NCBI GenBank assembly: GCA_002372465.1
Contig: DFGW01000022.1
Location: 1 to 30,898, forward strand
Source: Butyrivibrio sp. UBA3740
GTDB taxonomy: Bacteria; Bacillota; Clostridia; Lachnospirales; Lachnospiraceae
Length of the DNA: 30,898 bases
Reading direction: 5' to 3'
A program made the position numbers and the translations under genes. This document shows, piece after piece, positions 1 to 8,139 of this stretch. Every line of letters starts with the position of its first letter. Position 1 is the first letter of the stretch. Under the pieces are notes generated by a model. That model had not been told where the DNA came from. It made no database searches and worked only from the letters and a program-made list of their open reading frames with translations.

Positions 1-1025
1 AAGGTAACCATGCACTGGTACTGGTTCCAGATATTTACCATACGGTCAACCTTCTCGTTGGAAGATGAAACGTGGTAGATGGAAAGAAGCTCGCTCCAGT
101 ATGCCTTGAGCTCATCAAGAGCCTTATCTACTGCAGCTTCATTATTATATTTAGCAAGCATTGCCTCGGCAGGCTTCTTGTTTACTACTGAAGGAGCTTC
201 CCACTTCTGATTCTCAGGATTCTCGATGTATCCAAGAGTGAAGATGAAGGTCTTGGTCTCGCCGGGCTTAAGAGTTACGTTGATCTGATGAGCAGCGATA
301 GGTGACCATCCGCTTGCTATGGAGTTGGTACACTTGCCGGCAGCAACAGCATCAGGGCTGTCAGGTCCGTTGTACGCGCCAAGGAAAGTATCACGGCTTG
401 TATCAAAACCGTCAACAGCTGAGTTAACGCCGTAGATAGCGTAGTGATTACGACGCTCTCTGTACTCGGTCTTGTGATAGATAACTGAGCCGTTTCCTGT
501 AACCTCAACCTCACCGGTTGAAAGGTTTCTCTGGAAGTTCTTCATATCATCATCTGCGTTCCACAGACACCACTCTACATATGAGAAAAGTGTAAGTGTT
601 GCATCAGAGTTCTTCTTATTAGTAAGAGTAACCTTGGAAATCTCACAGTTGTCTTCCATAGGTACGAAGGTGAGAACCTTGGCCTCAACATCGTTCTTGG
701 TAGAAGTGAATGTGCTGTAGCCAAGACCATGACGGCACTCGTAGCTGTCAAGAGTGGTCTTTACAGGCTGCCATCCGGGATTCCAGATAGTATCGCCATC
801 TTTAATATAGAAGTATTTGCCATTGTTGTCATAAGGAACGTTGTTGTAACGATACCTTGTAAGTCTAAGGAGCTTGGCATCCTTATAGAATGTGTAACCT
901 CCGCAGGTGTTAGAGATCAGTGAAAAGAACTCTTTGTTGCCCAGATAGTTGATCCAGGGAAGCGGAGTCTTGGGTGTGGTGATTACGTACTCAAGAGCAT
1001 TGTCATCGAAAAAACCGTACTTCAT
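1..1025 (-). CDS. cellobiose phosphorylase, GH94 (5' part, runs off the window)
   Basis: This gene encodes the N-terminal 341 residues of a glycoside hydrolase family 94 phosphorylase. Such enzymes are cytoplasmic and split cellobiose with phosphate into glucose 1-phosphate and glucose. The start MKYGFFDD, the stretches PWINYLG and FFSLISNT, and later YECRHGLGY and FQRNLSTGEVEV match what I know of the Clostridium cellobiose phosphorylases. The visible part is the N-terminal beta-sandwich and linker; the catalytic (alpha/alpha)6 barrel lies outside the window, so the full protein of about 810 residues cannot be checked. The ATG at 1025 follows a strong GGAGGG site. A sigma-A-type promoter and an operator lie just upstream, shared in design with the divergent lacI gene, so control by that LacI protein is likely. 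Cellodextrin phosphorylase is the alternative but fits the N-terminus less well. Confidence 0.93.
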   Translation of the reverse strand, partial: MKYGFFDDNALEYVITTPKTPLPWINYLGNKEFFSLISNTCGGYTFYKDAKLLRLTRYRYNNVPYDNNGKYFYIKDGDTIWNPGWQPVKTTLDSYECRHGLGYSTFTSTKNDVEAKVLTFVPMEDNCEISKVTLTNKKNSDATLTLFSYVEWCLWNADDDMKNFQRNLSTGEVEVTGNGSVIYHKTEYRERRNHYAIYGVNSAVDGFDTSRDTFLGAYNGPDSPDAVAAGKCTNSIASGWSPIAAHQINVTLKPGETKTFIFTLGYIENPENQKWEAPSVVNKKPAEAMLAKYNNEAAVDKALDELKAYWSELLSIYHVSSSNEKVDRMVNIWNQYQCMVT

Positions 1026-1056
1026 ATAAGACCCTCCATAATTATATTTGAAACAC

Positions 1057-1074
1057 TTAAACGTTTTCGGTTAA
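1057..1074. promoter_or_regulatory. LacI-type operator O1
   Basis: An 18-bp near-perfect palindrome, TTAAACGTTTTCGGTTAA, lies between the predicted transcription start and the ribosome-binding site of the phosphorylase gene. Its core CGAAAACG (minus strand) recurs at 1221 and 1383. The core resembles cre and other LacI/GalR-family operators. Binding here should block initiation or early elongation. Confidence 0.7.
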
Positions 1075-1084
1075 ATCTAGGCAT

Positions 1085-1113
1085 ATTATAAATGGTATTT
1101 GAGCAGATGGCAA
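1085..1113 (-). promoter_or_regulatory. promoter of the cellobiose phosphorylase gene
   Basis: Read on the minus strand, a -35 box TTGCCA (1113-1108) and a perfect -10 box TATAAT (1090-1085) are separated by exactly 17 bp. The predicted start of transcription near 1078 puts operator O1 immediately downstream. Not tested; the call rests on sequence match and spacing. Confidence 0.72.
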
Positions 1114-1216
1114 CTAAAAATTTTCATAAATTAAAATTGACTTAAGCCGCATAAACACTGGAAATAAACTACTTCAACCAGGGTGCAGGTCCGCTAAGGT
1201 GCATATTTTCTGACAA

Positions 1217-1234
1217 TTTTCGAAAACGTTTAAA
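1217..1234. promoter_or_regulatory. LacI-type operator O2, midway between the two promoters
   Basis: TTTTCGAAAACGTTTAAA carries the same CGAAAACG core followed by TTTAA. It overlaps neither predicted promoter and sits about 160 bp from both O1 and O3, as expected of an auxiliary operator used for DNA looping. Confidence 0.62.
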
Positions 1235-1346
1235 TCAAATGTGAACAAACTGTAACTAAACTTGAAAAAATATATGAAAAGACAGCTGAAAATTTGTGTA
1301 CAAGTGCCAAAAATATCAAAACTGCACAAAAACGAAAAAACTTAAC

Positions 1347-1375
1347 TTGATTTTAGAGTAATTTCGTTGTATATT
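1347..1375 (+). promoter_or_regulatory. promoter of lacI and the sugar ABC transporter operon
   Basis: A -35 box TTGATT (1347-1352) and a -10 box TATATT (1370-1375) are 17 bp apart. Transcription would begin near 1382, at the edge of operator O3, about 33 bases before the lacI start codon. Confidence 0.62.
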
Positions 1376-1379
1376 TAAA

Positions 1380-1396
1380 TCACGAAAACGATTAAG
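1380..1396. promoter_or_regulatory. LacI-type operator O3 at the lacI promoter
   Basis: TCACGAAAACGATTAAG contains the third copy of CGAAAACG (1383-1390), here followed by ATTAA. It covers the predicted lacI transcription start, so the regulator probably represses its own operon. Confidence 0.65.
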
Positions 1397-1414
1397 TGAG
1401 AAAAACAGTAGGAA

Positions 1415-2452
1415 ATGGCTAAACGAATTGTATCTTTAAAAGACATATCGAAAGCCTGTGGAGTCTCAATTGCAACAGTTTCAAAAGCACTGAATGATCA
1501 TAGCGATATCAGTAAGGAAACTAAAGAGAGGATCAGAGAGGTCGCGGATAAACTGGGGTATCATCCCAATGCAGCAGCTCAGGCGCTGAAGACGAACAGG
1601 TCCAATAATATCGGAGTCCTCTTCGTAGACGAGGCGAACAGTGGTCTGACTCACGACTACTTCTCACACGTTCTGGACAGCTTCAAGAAGGCTGCTGAAA
1701 AGGAAGGGTTTGATATCACTTTTATCAACGGAGACAGAACAAGGTCCAACAACATGACTTATCTGTCACACGCCATATACAGAGGCTTTGATGGAGTGGT
1801 TATCGCTTGCGTAGAGTTTTCGGATCCTGAGGTGGATGAACTTATCAAGAGCAACATCCCCGTGGTTACAATAGACCATTCTTTCTACAACAGGATCGCA
1901 ATTGTATCAGACAACATAAAGGGCATAAGAGACCTGGTTACTTATATATATGAACAGGGACACAGAAAGATAGCTTATGTATACGGTATGGAGAACACAG
2001 CCGTAACGCAGAGCAGACTTACAAGCTTTTACAACACACTTCAGGATTTGGGTGTGAGCATCCCTGACAGCTACATGGTACCAAGCCCTTACAGAAATAC
2101 AGACAAGGCATTTGATGCCACACTTAAGCTTTTGGATCTTCCGGATCCGCCGACAGTTATCCTTTATTCAGATGATTTCGCAGCCTTTGGCGGAATGAAC
2201 GCCATAAGGTCAAGAGGACTCAGGGTTCCTGAGGACATCTCAATAGCCGGATACGACGGTATAGAGCTTGCCAGAAGGATCAGTCCAAGGATGACGACAG
2301 TTGTTCAGGACACAGACAGGATTGGAAGAACGGCAGCAGCCAAGCTCATTGATCTTATTAATAATCCTAAAGGCACACTGATCGAACAGATCATTATAGA
2401 AGGAACTCTTGAAAAGGGAGAGTCCGTAGGCAAGATTCCTGTAGAGGAATGA
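1415..2452 (+). CDS. LacI-family transcriptional regulator of cello-oligosaccharide use
   Basis: A 345-residue DNA-binding repressor, typical in length for LacI/GalR proteins. Residues 6-50 form the helix-turn-helix (LKDISKACGVSIATVSKALN), followed by the hinge helix (PNAAAQALK, about residues 52-60) and a periplasmic-binding-protein-like effector domain to the C-terminus, with the family's conserved ISIAGYDG near the end. It is first in an apparent operon with the sugar-binding protein and permeases, and divergent from the phosphorylase gene. Three matching operators lie in the shared promoter region. The inducer is probably cellobiose or a cello-oligosaccharide, inferred from the neighbours. 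The site before the ATG (AGTAGGAA) is modest. Confidence 0.92.
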   Translation: MAKRIVSLKDISKACGVSIATVSKALNDHSDISKETKERIREVADKLGYHPNAAAQALKTNRSNNIGVLFVDEANSGLTHDYFSHVLDSFKKAAEKEGFDITFINGDRTRSNNMTYLSHAIYRGFDGVVIACVEFSDPEVDELIKSNIPVVTIDHSFYNRIAIVSDNIKGIRDLVTYIYEQGHRKIAYVYGMENTAVTQSRLTSFYNTLQDLGVSIPDSYMVPSPYRNTDKAFDATLKLLDLPDPPTVILYSDDFAAFGGMNAIRSRGLRVPEDISIAGYDGIELARRISPRMTTVVQDTDRIGRTAAAKLIDLINNPKGTLIEQIIIEGTLEKGESVGKIPVEE

Positions 2453-2461
2453 TAACTAAGG

Positions 2462-2486
2462 TTTAAGACGGCTTTGCTGTTTTAAA
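2462..2486 (+). other. intercistronic hairpin between lacI and the binding-protein gene
   Basis: An 11-bp stem (TTTAAGACGGC with GCTGTTTTAAA, two G-U pairs) closes on a three-base loop and is not followed by a U run. It more likely protects or processes the mRNA than terminates it, which would allow high binding-protein and low repressor levels. Confidence 0.5.
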
Positions 2487-2534
2487 TAAAAACACTTCAA
2501 AATTCTTTTAGAGAAAAGGGAGGTAAAAGTAGTT

Positions 2535-3980
2535 ATGAAGAAGAAAGTACTTGGTTTATTACTTTCAACAACAATGGTAGCTGGACTGCTTTCAGCTTGC
2601 GGCGGCGCAGCTAGCACACCAGCAGACACAGCTGAGGCTCCAGCAGCAGAGGAAGCACCTGCAGCAGAGGCTCCAGCAGCTGAGGCACCAGCAGCAGAGG
2701 AAGCACCTGCAGCAGAGGAAGCAGCAGCTCCTGCAGAGGACACAGGTAAGGTTCTCAACATTTCAGCATGGAACGAAGAGTTCAAGTCACGTCTTACAGA
2801 TCACTATCCTGGATACGAGGTAGTTGATGGAACAACCGGTAAGATCGGTGATGTTACTGTTAACTGGCTTATCACTCCTAACGAGGAGAACGCTTATCAG
2901 AACAGACTTGATGAGCTCCTTCTTGCTCAGGACAGTGCAGCAGCAGATGACAAGATTGACCTTTTCCTTGTAGAGGCTGACTACGCAGTTAAGTACACAG
3001 ATACTGATTACACAATGCCTATCAAGGATCTTGGAATCACAGATGAGGATCTCAAGGATCAGTACACATACACACAGGACGTTGTAACAGATTCTAACGG
3101 AGTTATCAAAGGAACATCTTGGCAGGGCTGCCCTGGTGTTATGATCTACAACAGAGAGATCGCTAAGGAAGTATTCGGAACAGATGAGCCTGCAGAGATT
3201 CAGGCTAAGTTCTCAGATTGGGATAAGTTCTTCGAGTCAGCTGGTGAGCTTGACAAGGCTGGTTACGATGTAATTTCTTCAACAGCTGATACATTCCGTG
3301 TATATCAGAACAACGCTAAGCTTCCTTGGGTTAACGGAACACAGATCCAGGTTGATGACAACCTTAAGAAGTGGGTTGAGGATTCTAAGAAGCTTGCAGA
3401 TGCTGGCTACTGCAACACATGGGGCCAGTGGGGTGAGGACTGGAACAAGGGATTCTATCCTGAAGGAAAGGTATTCGCTTACTTTGGACCAGCTTGGCTG
3501 ATCGACTTCTGTATGGCAGCTGACGTTGAAGGCTCAGTAGCTAACGCAGGTGGCTGGGCAGCTACAGAGGGACCTCAGGGCTTCTACTGGGGCGGAACAT
3601 GGATCTGCGCTGCAACAGGAACAGACAACCCTAACCTCGTTGCTGATATCATGAGAAAGATGACATGCGATCCTACAGTTATGAAGGACATCGTTCTTAA
3701 GGACAATGACTTCGTAAACAACAGACCTGTTATGGAAGAGCTTGCAAACGATCCATCTTACTCAAATGCAGTTCTTGGCGGACAGAACGCTCTTGCAATG
3801 TTCTGCGCTGGTGCTGACAAGATCGATATGGCTAACCTTACAGCTTATGATCAGGGTCTTCTTGGTGACTTCCAGACAGCTATGGGCGACTACATCAATG
3901 GCAACTATGCTACATATGATGAGGCTCTTGAGCAGTTCTACACACTTGCACTTCAGAGATATCCTGAGCTTACAAGATAA
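2535..3980 (+). CDS. sugar ABC transporter substrate-binding lipoprotein (family 1)
   Basis: A 481-residue extracellular lipoprotein that captures an oligosaccharide for import. The signal peptide ends in the lipobox L19-S20-A21-C22. Residues 25-69 are a low-complexity Ala/Pro/Glu tether, after which the family-1 solute-binding fold begins (KVLNISAWNEEF). The Trp-rich stretch near WGQWGEDW and GGTWICAATG would suit stacking against sugar rings. The gene follows lacI and precedes the two permeases; with cellobiose phosphorylase across the promoter, cello-oligosaccharides are the likely ligand. A GGGAGG ribosome-binding site precedes the ATG. Hairpins after the stop probably keep permease expression below that of the binding protein. 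Confidence 0.92.
   Translation: MKKKVLGLLLSTTMVAGLLSACGGAASTPADTAEAPAAEEAPAAEAPAAEAPAAEEAPAAEEAAAPAEDTGKVLNISAWNEEFKSRLTDHYPGYEVVDGTTGKIGDVTVNWLITPNEENAYQNRLDELLLAQDSAAADDKIDLFLVEADYAVKYTDTDYTMPIKDLGITDEDLKDQYTYTQDVVTDSNGVIKGTSWQGCPGVMIYNREIAKEVFGTDEPAEIQAKFSDWDKFFESAGELDKAGYDVISSTADTFRVYQNNAKLPWVNGTQIQVDDNLKKWVEDSKKLADAGYCNTWGQWGEDWNKGFYPEGKVFAYFGPAWLIDFCMAADVEGSVANAGGWAATEGPQGFYWGGTWICAATGTDNPNLVADIMRKMTCDPTVMKDIVLKDNDFVNNRPVMEELANDPSYSNAVLGGQNALAMFCAGADKIDMANLTAYDQGLLGDFQTAMGDYINGNYATYDEALEQFYTLALQRYPELTR
2637..2738 (+). repeat. in-frame Ala-Pro-Glu tandem repeat in the lipoprotein tether
   Basis: Residues 35-68 consist of about six units of the form (E)APAAE, encoded by near-identical 15-18 bp DNA units. 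Such a repeat can expand or shrink by slippage and would change the length of the tether between the lipid anchor and the binding domain. Confidence 0.8.
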
Positions 3981-3986
3981 GCTGAG

Positions 3987-4006
3987 AGAACCTGATGAGG
4001 TTTTTT
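3987..4006 (+). terminator. weak terminator or attenuator after the binding-protein gene
   Basis: A short stem (AACCT, loop GATG, AGGTT, extendable by two pairs) runs straight into T residues seven bases after the stop codon. The stem is weak, so partial termination is more likely than a full stop. Confidence 0.4.
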
Positions 4007-4024
4007 CGAATCTGGTTCGAACGT

Positions 4025-4096
4025 GTTACGCGTAGCGTAACTTCCGCTTGATACTGGAATTCATATCATTTGCCTGCCGGTTTTATCCGGCAGGCA
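4025..4096 (+). other. two hairpins between binding-protein and permease genes
   Basis: First hairpin: GTTACGC (4025-4031), loop GTA, GCGTAAC (4035-4041). Second: a perfect 10-bp stem TGCCTGCCGG (4071-4080), loop TTTTAT, CCGGCAGGCA (4087-4096). Neither has a clean U run. Stable hairpins here commonly protect the upstream message and lower permease expression in sugar ABC operons. Confidence 0.65.
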
Positions 4097-4149
4097 ATTC
4101 TTAAAAAACGCTAGAGGATAGAGAGTAAGATTTTCCGGAGGTAGTGAGT

Positions 4150-5073
4150 ATGGACAATAAAAAGTCCCAAAATAACAACAATGTTGTTAAGTTCAACAGA
4201 TGGGGATACATTTTCCTTATTCCATTCTTTGTTACTTATGTAATTTTCAGTTTTATTCCACTTTGTTCAACAATCTATAACAGTTTCTTTGAAAATTATC
4301 GTTCAGGTCTTAAGCAGATTGGACCGAACTTTGTTGGTGTTCAGAACTATGTAAATCTTCTTGGAACACCTGAGATATGGAAATACCTGATGAATACACT
4401 GATCATGTGGGTTGGTGGATTTATTCCACAGATCACAATAGCTCTTTTGCTGGCTTACTGGTTCTCAGATCCCAGCTTAAGACTTAAGGGTCAGAGATTC
4501 TTCAAGACAGTTATCTACATGCCAAACCTGATCATGGCGTCAGCTTTCTCAATGCTGTTCTTCGCATTGTTCTCAGACAGCGGCCCTATCAACCAGATCC
4601 TTATGAGCATGGGAGCGATCAGCGAACCTTATAAGTTCTTCCAGTTCGTATCAGCTTCAAGAATTCTTGTTATGCTGATGAACTTCCTGATGTGGTTTGG
4701 TAATACAACAATCCTTCTGATGGCCGGTATGCTTGGTATCGACTCATCACTTTATGAAGCTGCTCAGGTTGACGGAGCCACAGCTTCACAGGTATTCTTC
4801 AAAATTACTATGCCAATTCTTCGTCCCATCTTCGTATATGTGCTGATCACATCACTTATCGGTGGTCTGCAGATGTTCGATGTTCCTCAGATCCTGACAA
4901 ATGGTAGAGGTAATCCTACAGATTCCCTTACCACAGTAATCATGTTGCTGAACCGTTACCTGACCAGTAAGGACGTAGGTCGTGGTGGTGCATTGTCAGT
5001 ATTCATGTTTGTAGTAACAGGTATCCTGAGCTTGATCGTCTTTAGGATGAACAGCTCAAAGGAAAAGAATTAA
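4150..5073 (+). CDS. sugar ABC transporter permease (MalF type)
   Basis: A 307-residue membrane protein with about six hydrophobic segments, the first at residues 20-40 (YIFLIPFFVTYVIFSFIPL). The EAA loop that docks the ATPase starts at E203 (EAAQVDGA, then ITMPILRP). The start is set at ATG 4150, 8 bases after GGAGG (4137-4141); a GTG two codons earlier is too close to that site. It forms the membrane channel with the next gene and receives sugar from the upstream lipoprotein. No ATPase gene follows, so a shared MsiK-like ATPase elsewhere is likely, as known for this transporter class. Confidence 0.93.
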   Translation: MDNKKSQNNNNVVKFNRWGYIFLIPFFVTYVIFSFIPLCSTIYNSFFENYRSGLKQIGPNFVGVQNYVNLLGTPEIWKYLMNTLIMWVGGFIPQITIALLLAYWFSDPSLRLKGQRFFKTVIYMPNLIMASAFSMLFFALFSDSGPINQILMSMGAISEPYKFFQFVSASRILVMLMNFLMWFGNTTILLMAGMLGIDSSLYEAAQVDGATASQVFFKITMPILRPIFVYVLITSLIGGLQMFDVPQILTNGRGNPTDSLTTVIMLLNRYLTSKDVGRGGALSVFMFVVTGILSLIVFRMNSSKEKN

Positions 5074-5089
5074 GAGAGGAGGAAGAGGG

Positions 5090-5953
5090 ATGAATAACGA
5101 TACAGCTATGAAGCCCCATGGCGTGCCAATCGGGGTTAGAAGAACAATCGCTTACATTGTTCTGATATTCTTTAGTTTCCTTTGCCTTATTTGGTTTTAT
5201 ATTTTGCTCATCAACTCAACAAGATCACACTCAGAGATGACACTTGGATTTACACTTCTTCCAAGTACACACCTTCTGGATAACTGGAGCAGTCTGATAA
5301 ATGGTACTATTCCTATCGCCAGAGGTTTCATCAACAGTATTATTGTTTCAGTTTGTACAGCTTGTCTTACCTCATATTTCTCGGCAATGACAGCTTATGC
5401 TATCAACACTTACAGATTTAAAGGCCGCACAGCAATTGCTACCTTTATCCTGGCAATCATGATGATTCCCGGACAGGTTACAGCTCTTGGTTTCCTGCGT
5501 TTGATCGTAAGACTTGGAATGGACGATTCCATCGTTCCACTTATCATTCCTGCTATTGCTTCACCTGTAACATACTTCTACCTGAAGCAGTACATGGAGA
5601 GTAACCTTCCTCTGTCTCTTGTTGAGGCAGCAAGAATCGATGGTTCAGGCGAGTTCAGAACCTTCAATACAATCATTATGCCGCTTATAAGGCCTGCTAT
5701 CAGTGTTCAGATGATCTTCGCTTTTGTAGGAAGCTGGAATAACTACTTCACACCTGCCCTGATCCTTCACACTGATACCAAGAAGACACTTCCGGTATTG
5801 ATCGCTCAGCTTCGTGGAGCGGACTGGCTTAGATTTGATATGGGTCAGATTTATATCATGATCGCAGCTTCGATCTTCCCGGTAATTGTTATCTACCTCA
5901 TCCTGTCAAAGTACATCGTTGGTGGTGTATCAGCAGGTGCGGTTAAAGGATAA
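5090..5953 (+). CDS. sugar ABC transporter permease (MalG type)
   Basis: A 287-residue inner-membrane permease, usual in length for the family. The first membrane segment is at about residues 20-42. The periplasmic stretch with LINSTRSHSEMT is typical of MalG-type proteins. The EAA loop begins at E179 (EAARIDGSG, then IIMPLIRPA). It starts 16 bp after the preceding permease gene with AGAGGAGGAAGAGGG before the ATG, so the two are one operon and form a heterodimeric channel. A strong hairpin terminator follows. Confidence 0.93.
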   Translation: MNNDTAMKPHGVPIGVRRTIAYIVLIFFSFLCLIWFYILLINSTRSHSEMTLGFTLLPSTHLLDNWSSLINGTIPIARGFINSIIVSVCTACLTSYFSAMTAYAINTYRFKGRTAIATFILAIMMIPGQVTALGFLRLIVRLGMDDSIVPLIIPAIASPVTYFYLKQYMESNLPLSLVEAARIDGSGEFRTFNTIIMPLIRPAISVQMIFAFVGSWNNYFTPALILHTDTKKTLPVLIAQLRGADWLRFDMGQIYIMIAASIFPVIVIYLILSKYIVGGVSAGAVKG

Positions 5954-6011
5954 CTCGCGATATTTAATTTTGATATCCTCCTATTTTACTCTTTCCTTTT
6001 ATAAGCGTTTT

Positions 6012-6047
6012 GAAAAGCCATGGCATTCCCCGATGTCGTGGCTTTTC
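6012..6047 (+). terminator. terminator of the lacI/ABC transporter operon
   Basis: A 15-bp stem with two G-U pairs pairs 6012-6026 with 6033-6047 around a six-base loop (TCCCCG). The outer part is GAAAAGCCA with TGGCTTTTC, so the U-rich 3' arm gives the usual A/U-flanked terminator shape. No other gene is seen between 5954 and 6165. Confidence 0.75.
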
Positions 6048-6165
6048 GCTTACAGGAAATACTGTTATATTTATTGGCTGCCTTTGGGAAATTCCCTTTA
6101 CGACAGACGGGATATGGGATAAATTAATAATATATAGTTGATTATGGATGAGAGGTATTCATATT

Positions 6166-6927
6166 ATGAAGGCGAAAAAAGTATTGGTTACAATTATAGC
6201 TACATGCATGATCGTATCAGGGGTTATAGCTTCTCCTATGGCAGCCGGAAGAGTTGCTTTTGCTGAGAATACGGATGCTAAGGCTGCTGTGGAGCAGGGC
6301 GCAGAGACAGGGGAAAACCAGGAAGCCAAGGAGCCTGAACTTACTGAGGAGCAAAAGGCTGCAAAAGAGCGCGAAGAAGCTCGTCTTGCTCTTAGAAACG
6401 ACCCGAATCATGTCCATAAATATGAATGGATTGCCCAGATGAACGAGAGTGAATCAGCTGACGGAACCCTGAATTATATGTGTCCTGAGTGTGGTAAGGT
6501 CTGGTTTTTCAGGACGATTCCTGCCTACAGAGCTTTTTCAGGAGATGTTGCCCATAGAATAGAAACTGCTCCTGAAGGAGAAACCGTTAAGGTAAAGACA
6601 TCTCTCTTCATAAGTTTTAACTCCGAAGTTATGGAAGCCTTGGAAGAGAGGCCCGACGTGTCTTTGTGTGTGAGCTTCCTTGATCAGGAGTACAAGGGAA
6701 ATCGCGTCAGCTTCACCATTCCTGCCGGAGAGGATACCATGTCCCTGCTTGATGAGAATGGCTATGTTGGATTCATCTTCCTTGGGGGTAAATACGGCCT
6801 CAAGATGGAAGTACCAATGGAAGGTTCTGCAGATACACAGGAGCAGGCAGATACTGAGGAGCATGCTGATGATGCTTCCGGTGATGTACAGACAATTACC
6901 ACTGAGACTTCAAAAGACAATTCATAA
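6166..6927 (+). CDS. secreted protein of unknown function with a His/Cys zinc-ribbon-like motif
   Basis: I do not recognise a named family. The 253-residue product has a signal peptide (cleavage after about residue 33, VAFA), a charged Glu/Lys-rich segment (about 35-75), and then H82-x-H84 with C106-x-x-C109 in a spacing seen in other secreted clostridial proteins, where it looks like a small metal-binding ribbon. A beta-rich region follows, and the last 40 residues are acidic low complexity. Start: ATG 6166 is preceded by GAGAGG 11 bases upstream; an ATG at 6148 lacks any ribosome-binding site. It lies 12 bp before the sugar-binding-protein gene, so the two are probably co-transcribed. Confidence 0.8.
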   Translation: MKAKKVLVTIIATCMIVSGVIASPMAAGRVAFAENTDAKAAVEQGAETGENQEAKEPELTEEQKAAKEREEARLALRNDPNHVHKYEWIAQMNESESADGTLNYMCPECGKVWFFRTIPAYRAFSGDVAHRIETAPEGETVKVKTSLFISFNSEVMEALEERPDVSLCVSFLDQEYKGNRVSFTIPAGEDTMSLLDENGYVGFIFLGGKYGLKMEVPMEGSADTQEQADTEEHADDASGDVQTITTETSKDNS

Positions 6928-6939
6928 CGGAATACAAAT

Positions 6940-8139
6940 ATGAAAAAGGTATTAGCTGTCGTTATTGCAATTGCATTGATCATTGCCTGCTTCCTGGTGG
7001 GAACAAGACTCTATGACAATGAGCCTTCTGAAAACACCACCGTGGTGGCAACTGAGACAGAGGTGCTGCCTGACATCAAGGATACTCATTCTGACGATGG
7101 TCGCACTGTTGTGGGTATATCCATGCCCGACAAGCTCTTGGAGCGCTGGAACAGGGATGGTATTTTTTTGCGCAACCAGTTTGAAAAGGACGGCTGCGAG
7201 GTTAAGCTCAGGTATGCCAATAATCTTATAGATACACAGATAGATGATATCCTGACCATGATAAAAGAGGGGGCAGACCTTCTGGTGATAGCAGCGGTTG
7301 ACGGCGCTGCCCTTGGTGATGCCCTGGATGTTGCCAAGAAGGCCAATGTTCCTGTAATAGCCTATGACAGGCTTATTATGGATACAGAGGTGGTTGACTA
7401 CTATGTTTCTTTTGACAACTACAAGGTGGGAGTATTGCAGGCGGAGTACCTGATACGGAAGCTTAATCTGGAGCACTCCGGAAGGACTAAATATATTGAA
7501 TTTGTTTCCGGGGATCCGGTAGATAATAATGCAAGATATTTTTACAGTGGGGCCATGGATACGCTGCAGCCCTATATTGACAAGGGAAGGCTGGTTTCGA
7601 GATCAGGACAGCATGATTTCTATGAGACATCCACCTCACAGTGGTCTACGGATCTGGCACAGCAGCGCCTTCAGATCATTTTGAATTCCTATTATCCTGA
7701 TGATACCAGACTGGATGCGGTTCTTTGTGCCAATGATTCCACAGCTCTTGGGGCAACCAGGGCTCTGGAAGCTGATTACACGGTGGGAAATACTGTCGCT
7801 GTAACAGGACAGGACGGAGATGTTGCAAATATTTATAATATTTTTGCGGGAACTCAGGGCATGACTGTTTTCAAGGACCTTCAGGAAGAGTCTGTTGTCA
7901 CAGTGGCTCTTGGCCGTTCCCTGCTTAAGGGAGATAAGCCTGATGAGAGCCTTATAGCTGACAACAGCTGGGATTTCAAGTGCGCTTTCAATACTACTGA
8001 CTATGACAACGGCCAGAAAGTAGTAGCTTCTTATCTTTTGGAACCGGTAGCAGTAACAGCTGACAACATCGAGGAGCTGCTCTTTGATTCGGGCTATTAC
8101 AGCCGGAATTCCTCAGGGCTTATTTATGCTGTCGAATAA
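6940..8139 (+). CDS. periplasmic-binding-protein-like sugar sensor (ChvE/XylF type)
   Basis: A 399-residue extracytoplasmic protein of the Peripla_BP_4 class, which bind monosaccharides such as xylose, glucose or galactose. The N-terminus is either a lipoprotein signal (I14-I15-A16-C17) or a membrane anchor. The binding fold runs from about residue 57 (TVVGISMPDK) to 370, with family features EGADLLVIAAVDGAAL, VPVIAYDRLIMDT and AVTGQDGDVANI. No permease or ATPase of the matching transporter class is nearby, so it may act in sensing. It lies 12 bp after the secreted-protein gene and its end overlaps the convergent GGDEF gene by 27 bp. Confidence 0.87.
   Translation: MKKVLAVVIAIALIIACFLVGTRLYDNEPSENTTVVATETEVLPDIKDTHSDDGRTVVGISMPDKLLERWNRDGIFLRNQFEKDGCEVKLRYANNLIDTQIDDILTMIKEGADLLVIAAVDGAALGDALDVAKKANVPVIAYDRLIMDTEVVDYYVSFDNYKVGVLQAEYLIRKLNLEHSGRTKYIEFVSGDPVDNNARYFYSGAMDTLQPYIDKGRLVSRSGQHDFYETSTSQWSTDLAQQRLQIILNSYYPDDTRLDAVLCANDSTALGATRALEADYTVGNTVAVTGQDGDVANIYNIFAGTQGMTVFKDLQEESVVTVALGRSLLKGDKPDESLIADNSWDFKCAFNTTDYDNGQKVVASYLLEPVAVTADNIEELLFDSGYYSRNSSGLIYAVE

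Noticed and set aside
2456..2785. Ala/Ser-rich open frame on the minus strand
   Set aside because: It is the antisense shadow of the Ala-Pro-Glu repeat in the binding lipoprotein.
4144..4149. GTG start for the first permease
   Set aside because: It is only two bases from GGAGG; ATG 4150 has correct spacing.
5886..6122. 78-residue open frame after the MalG-type permease
   Set aside because: It starts inside the permease in another frame, has no ribosome-binding site and runs through the terminator hairpin.
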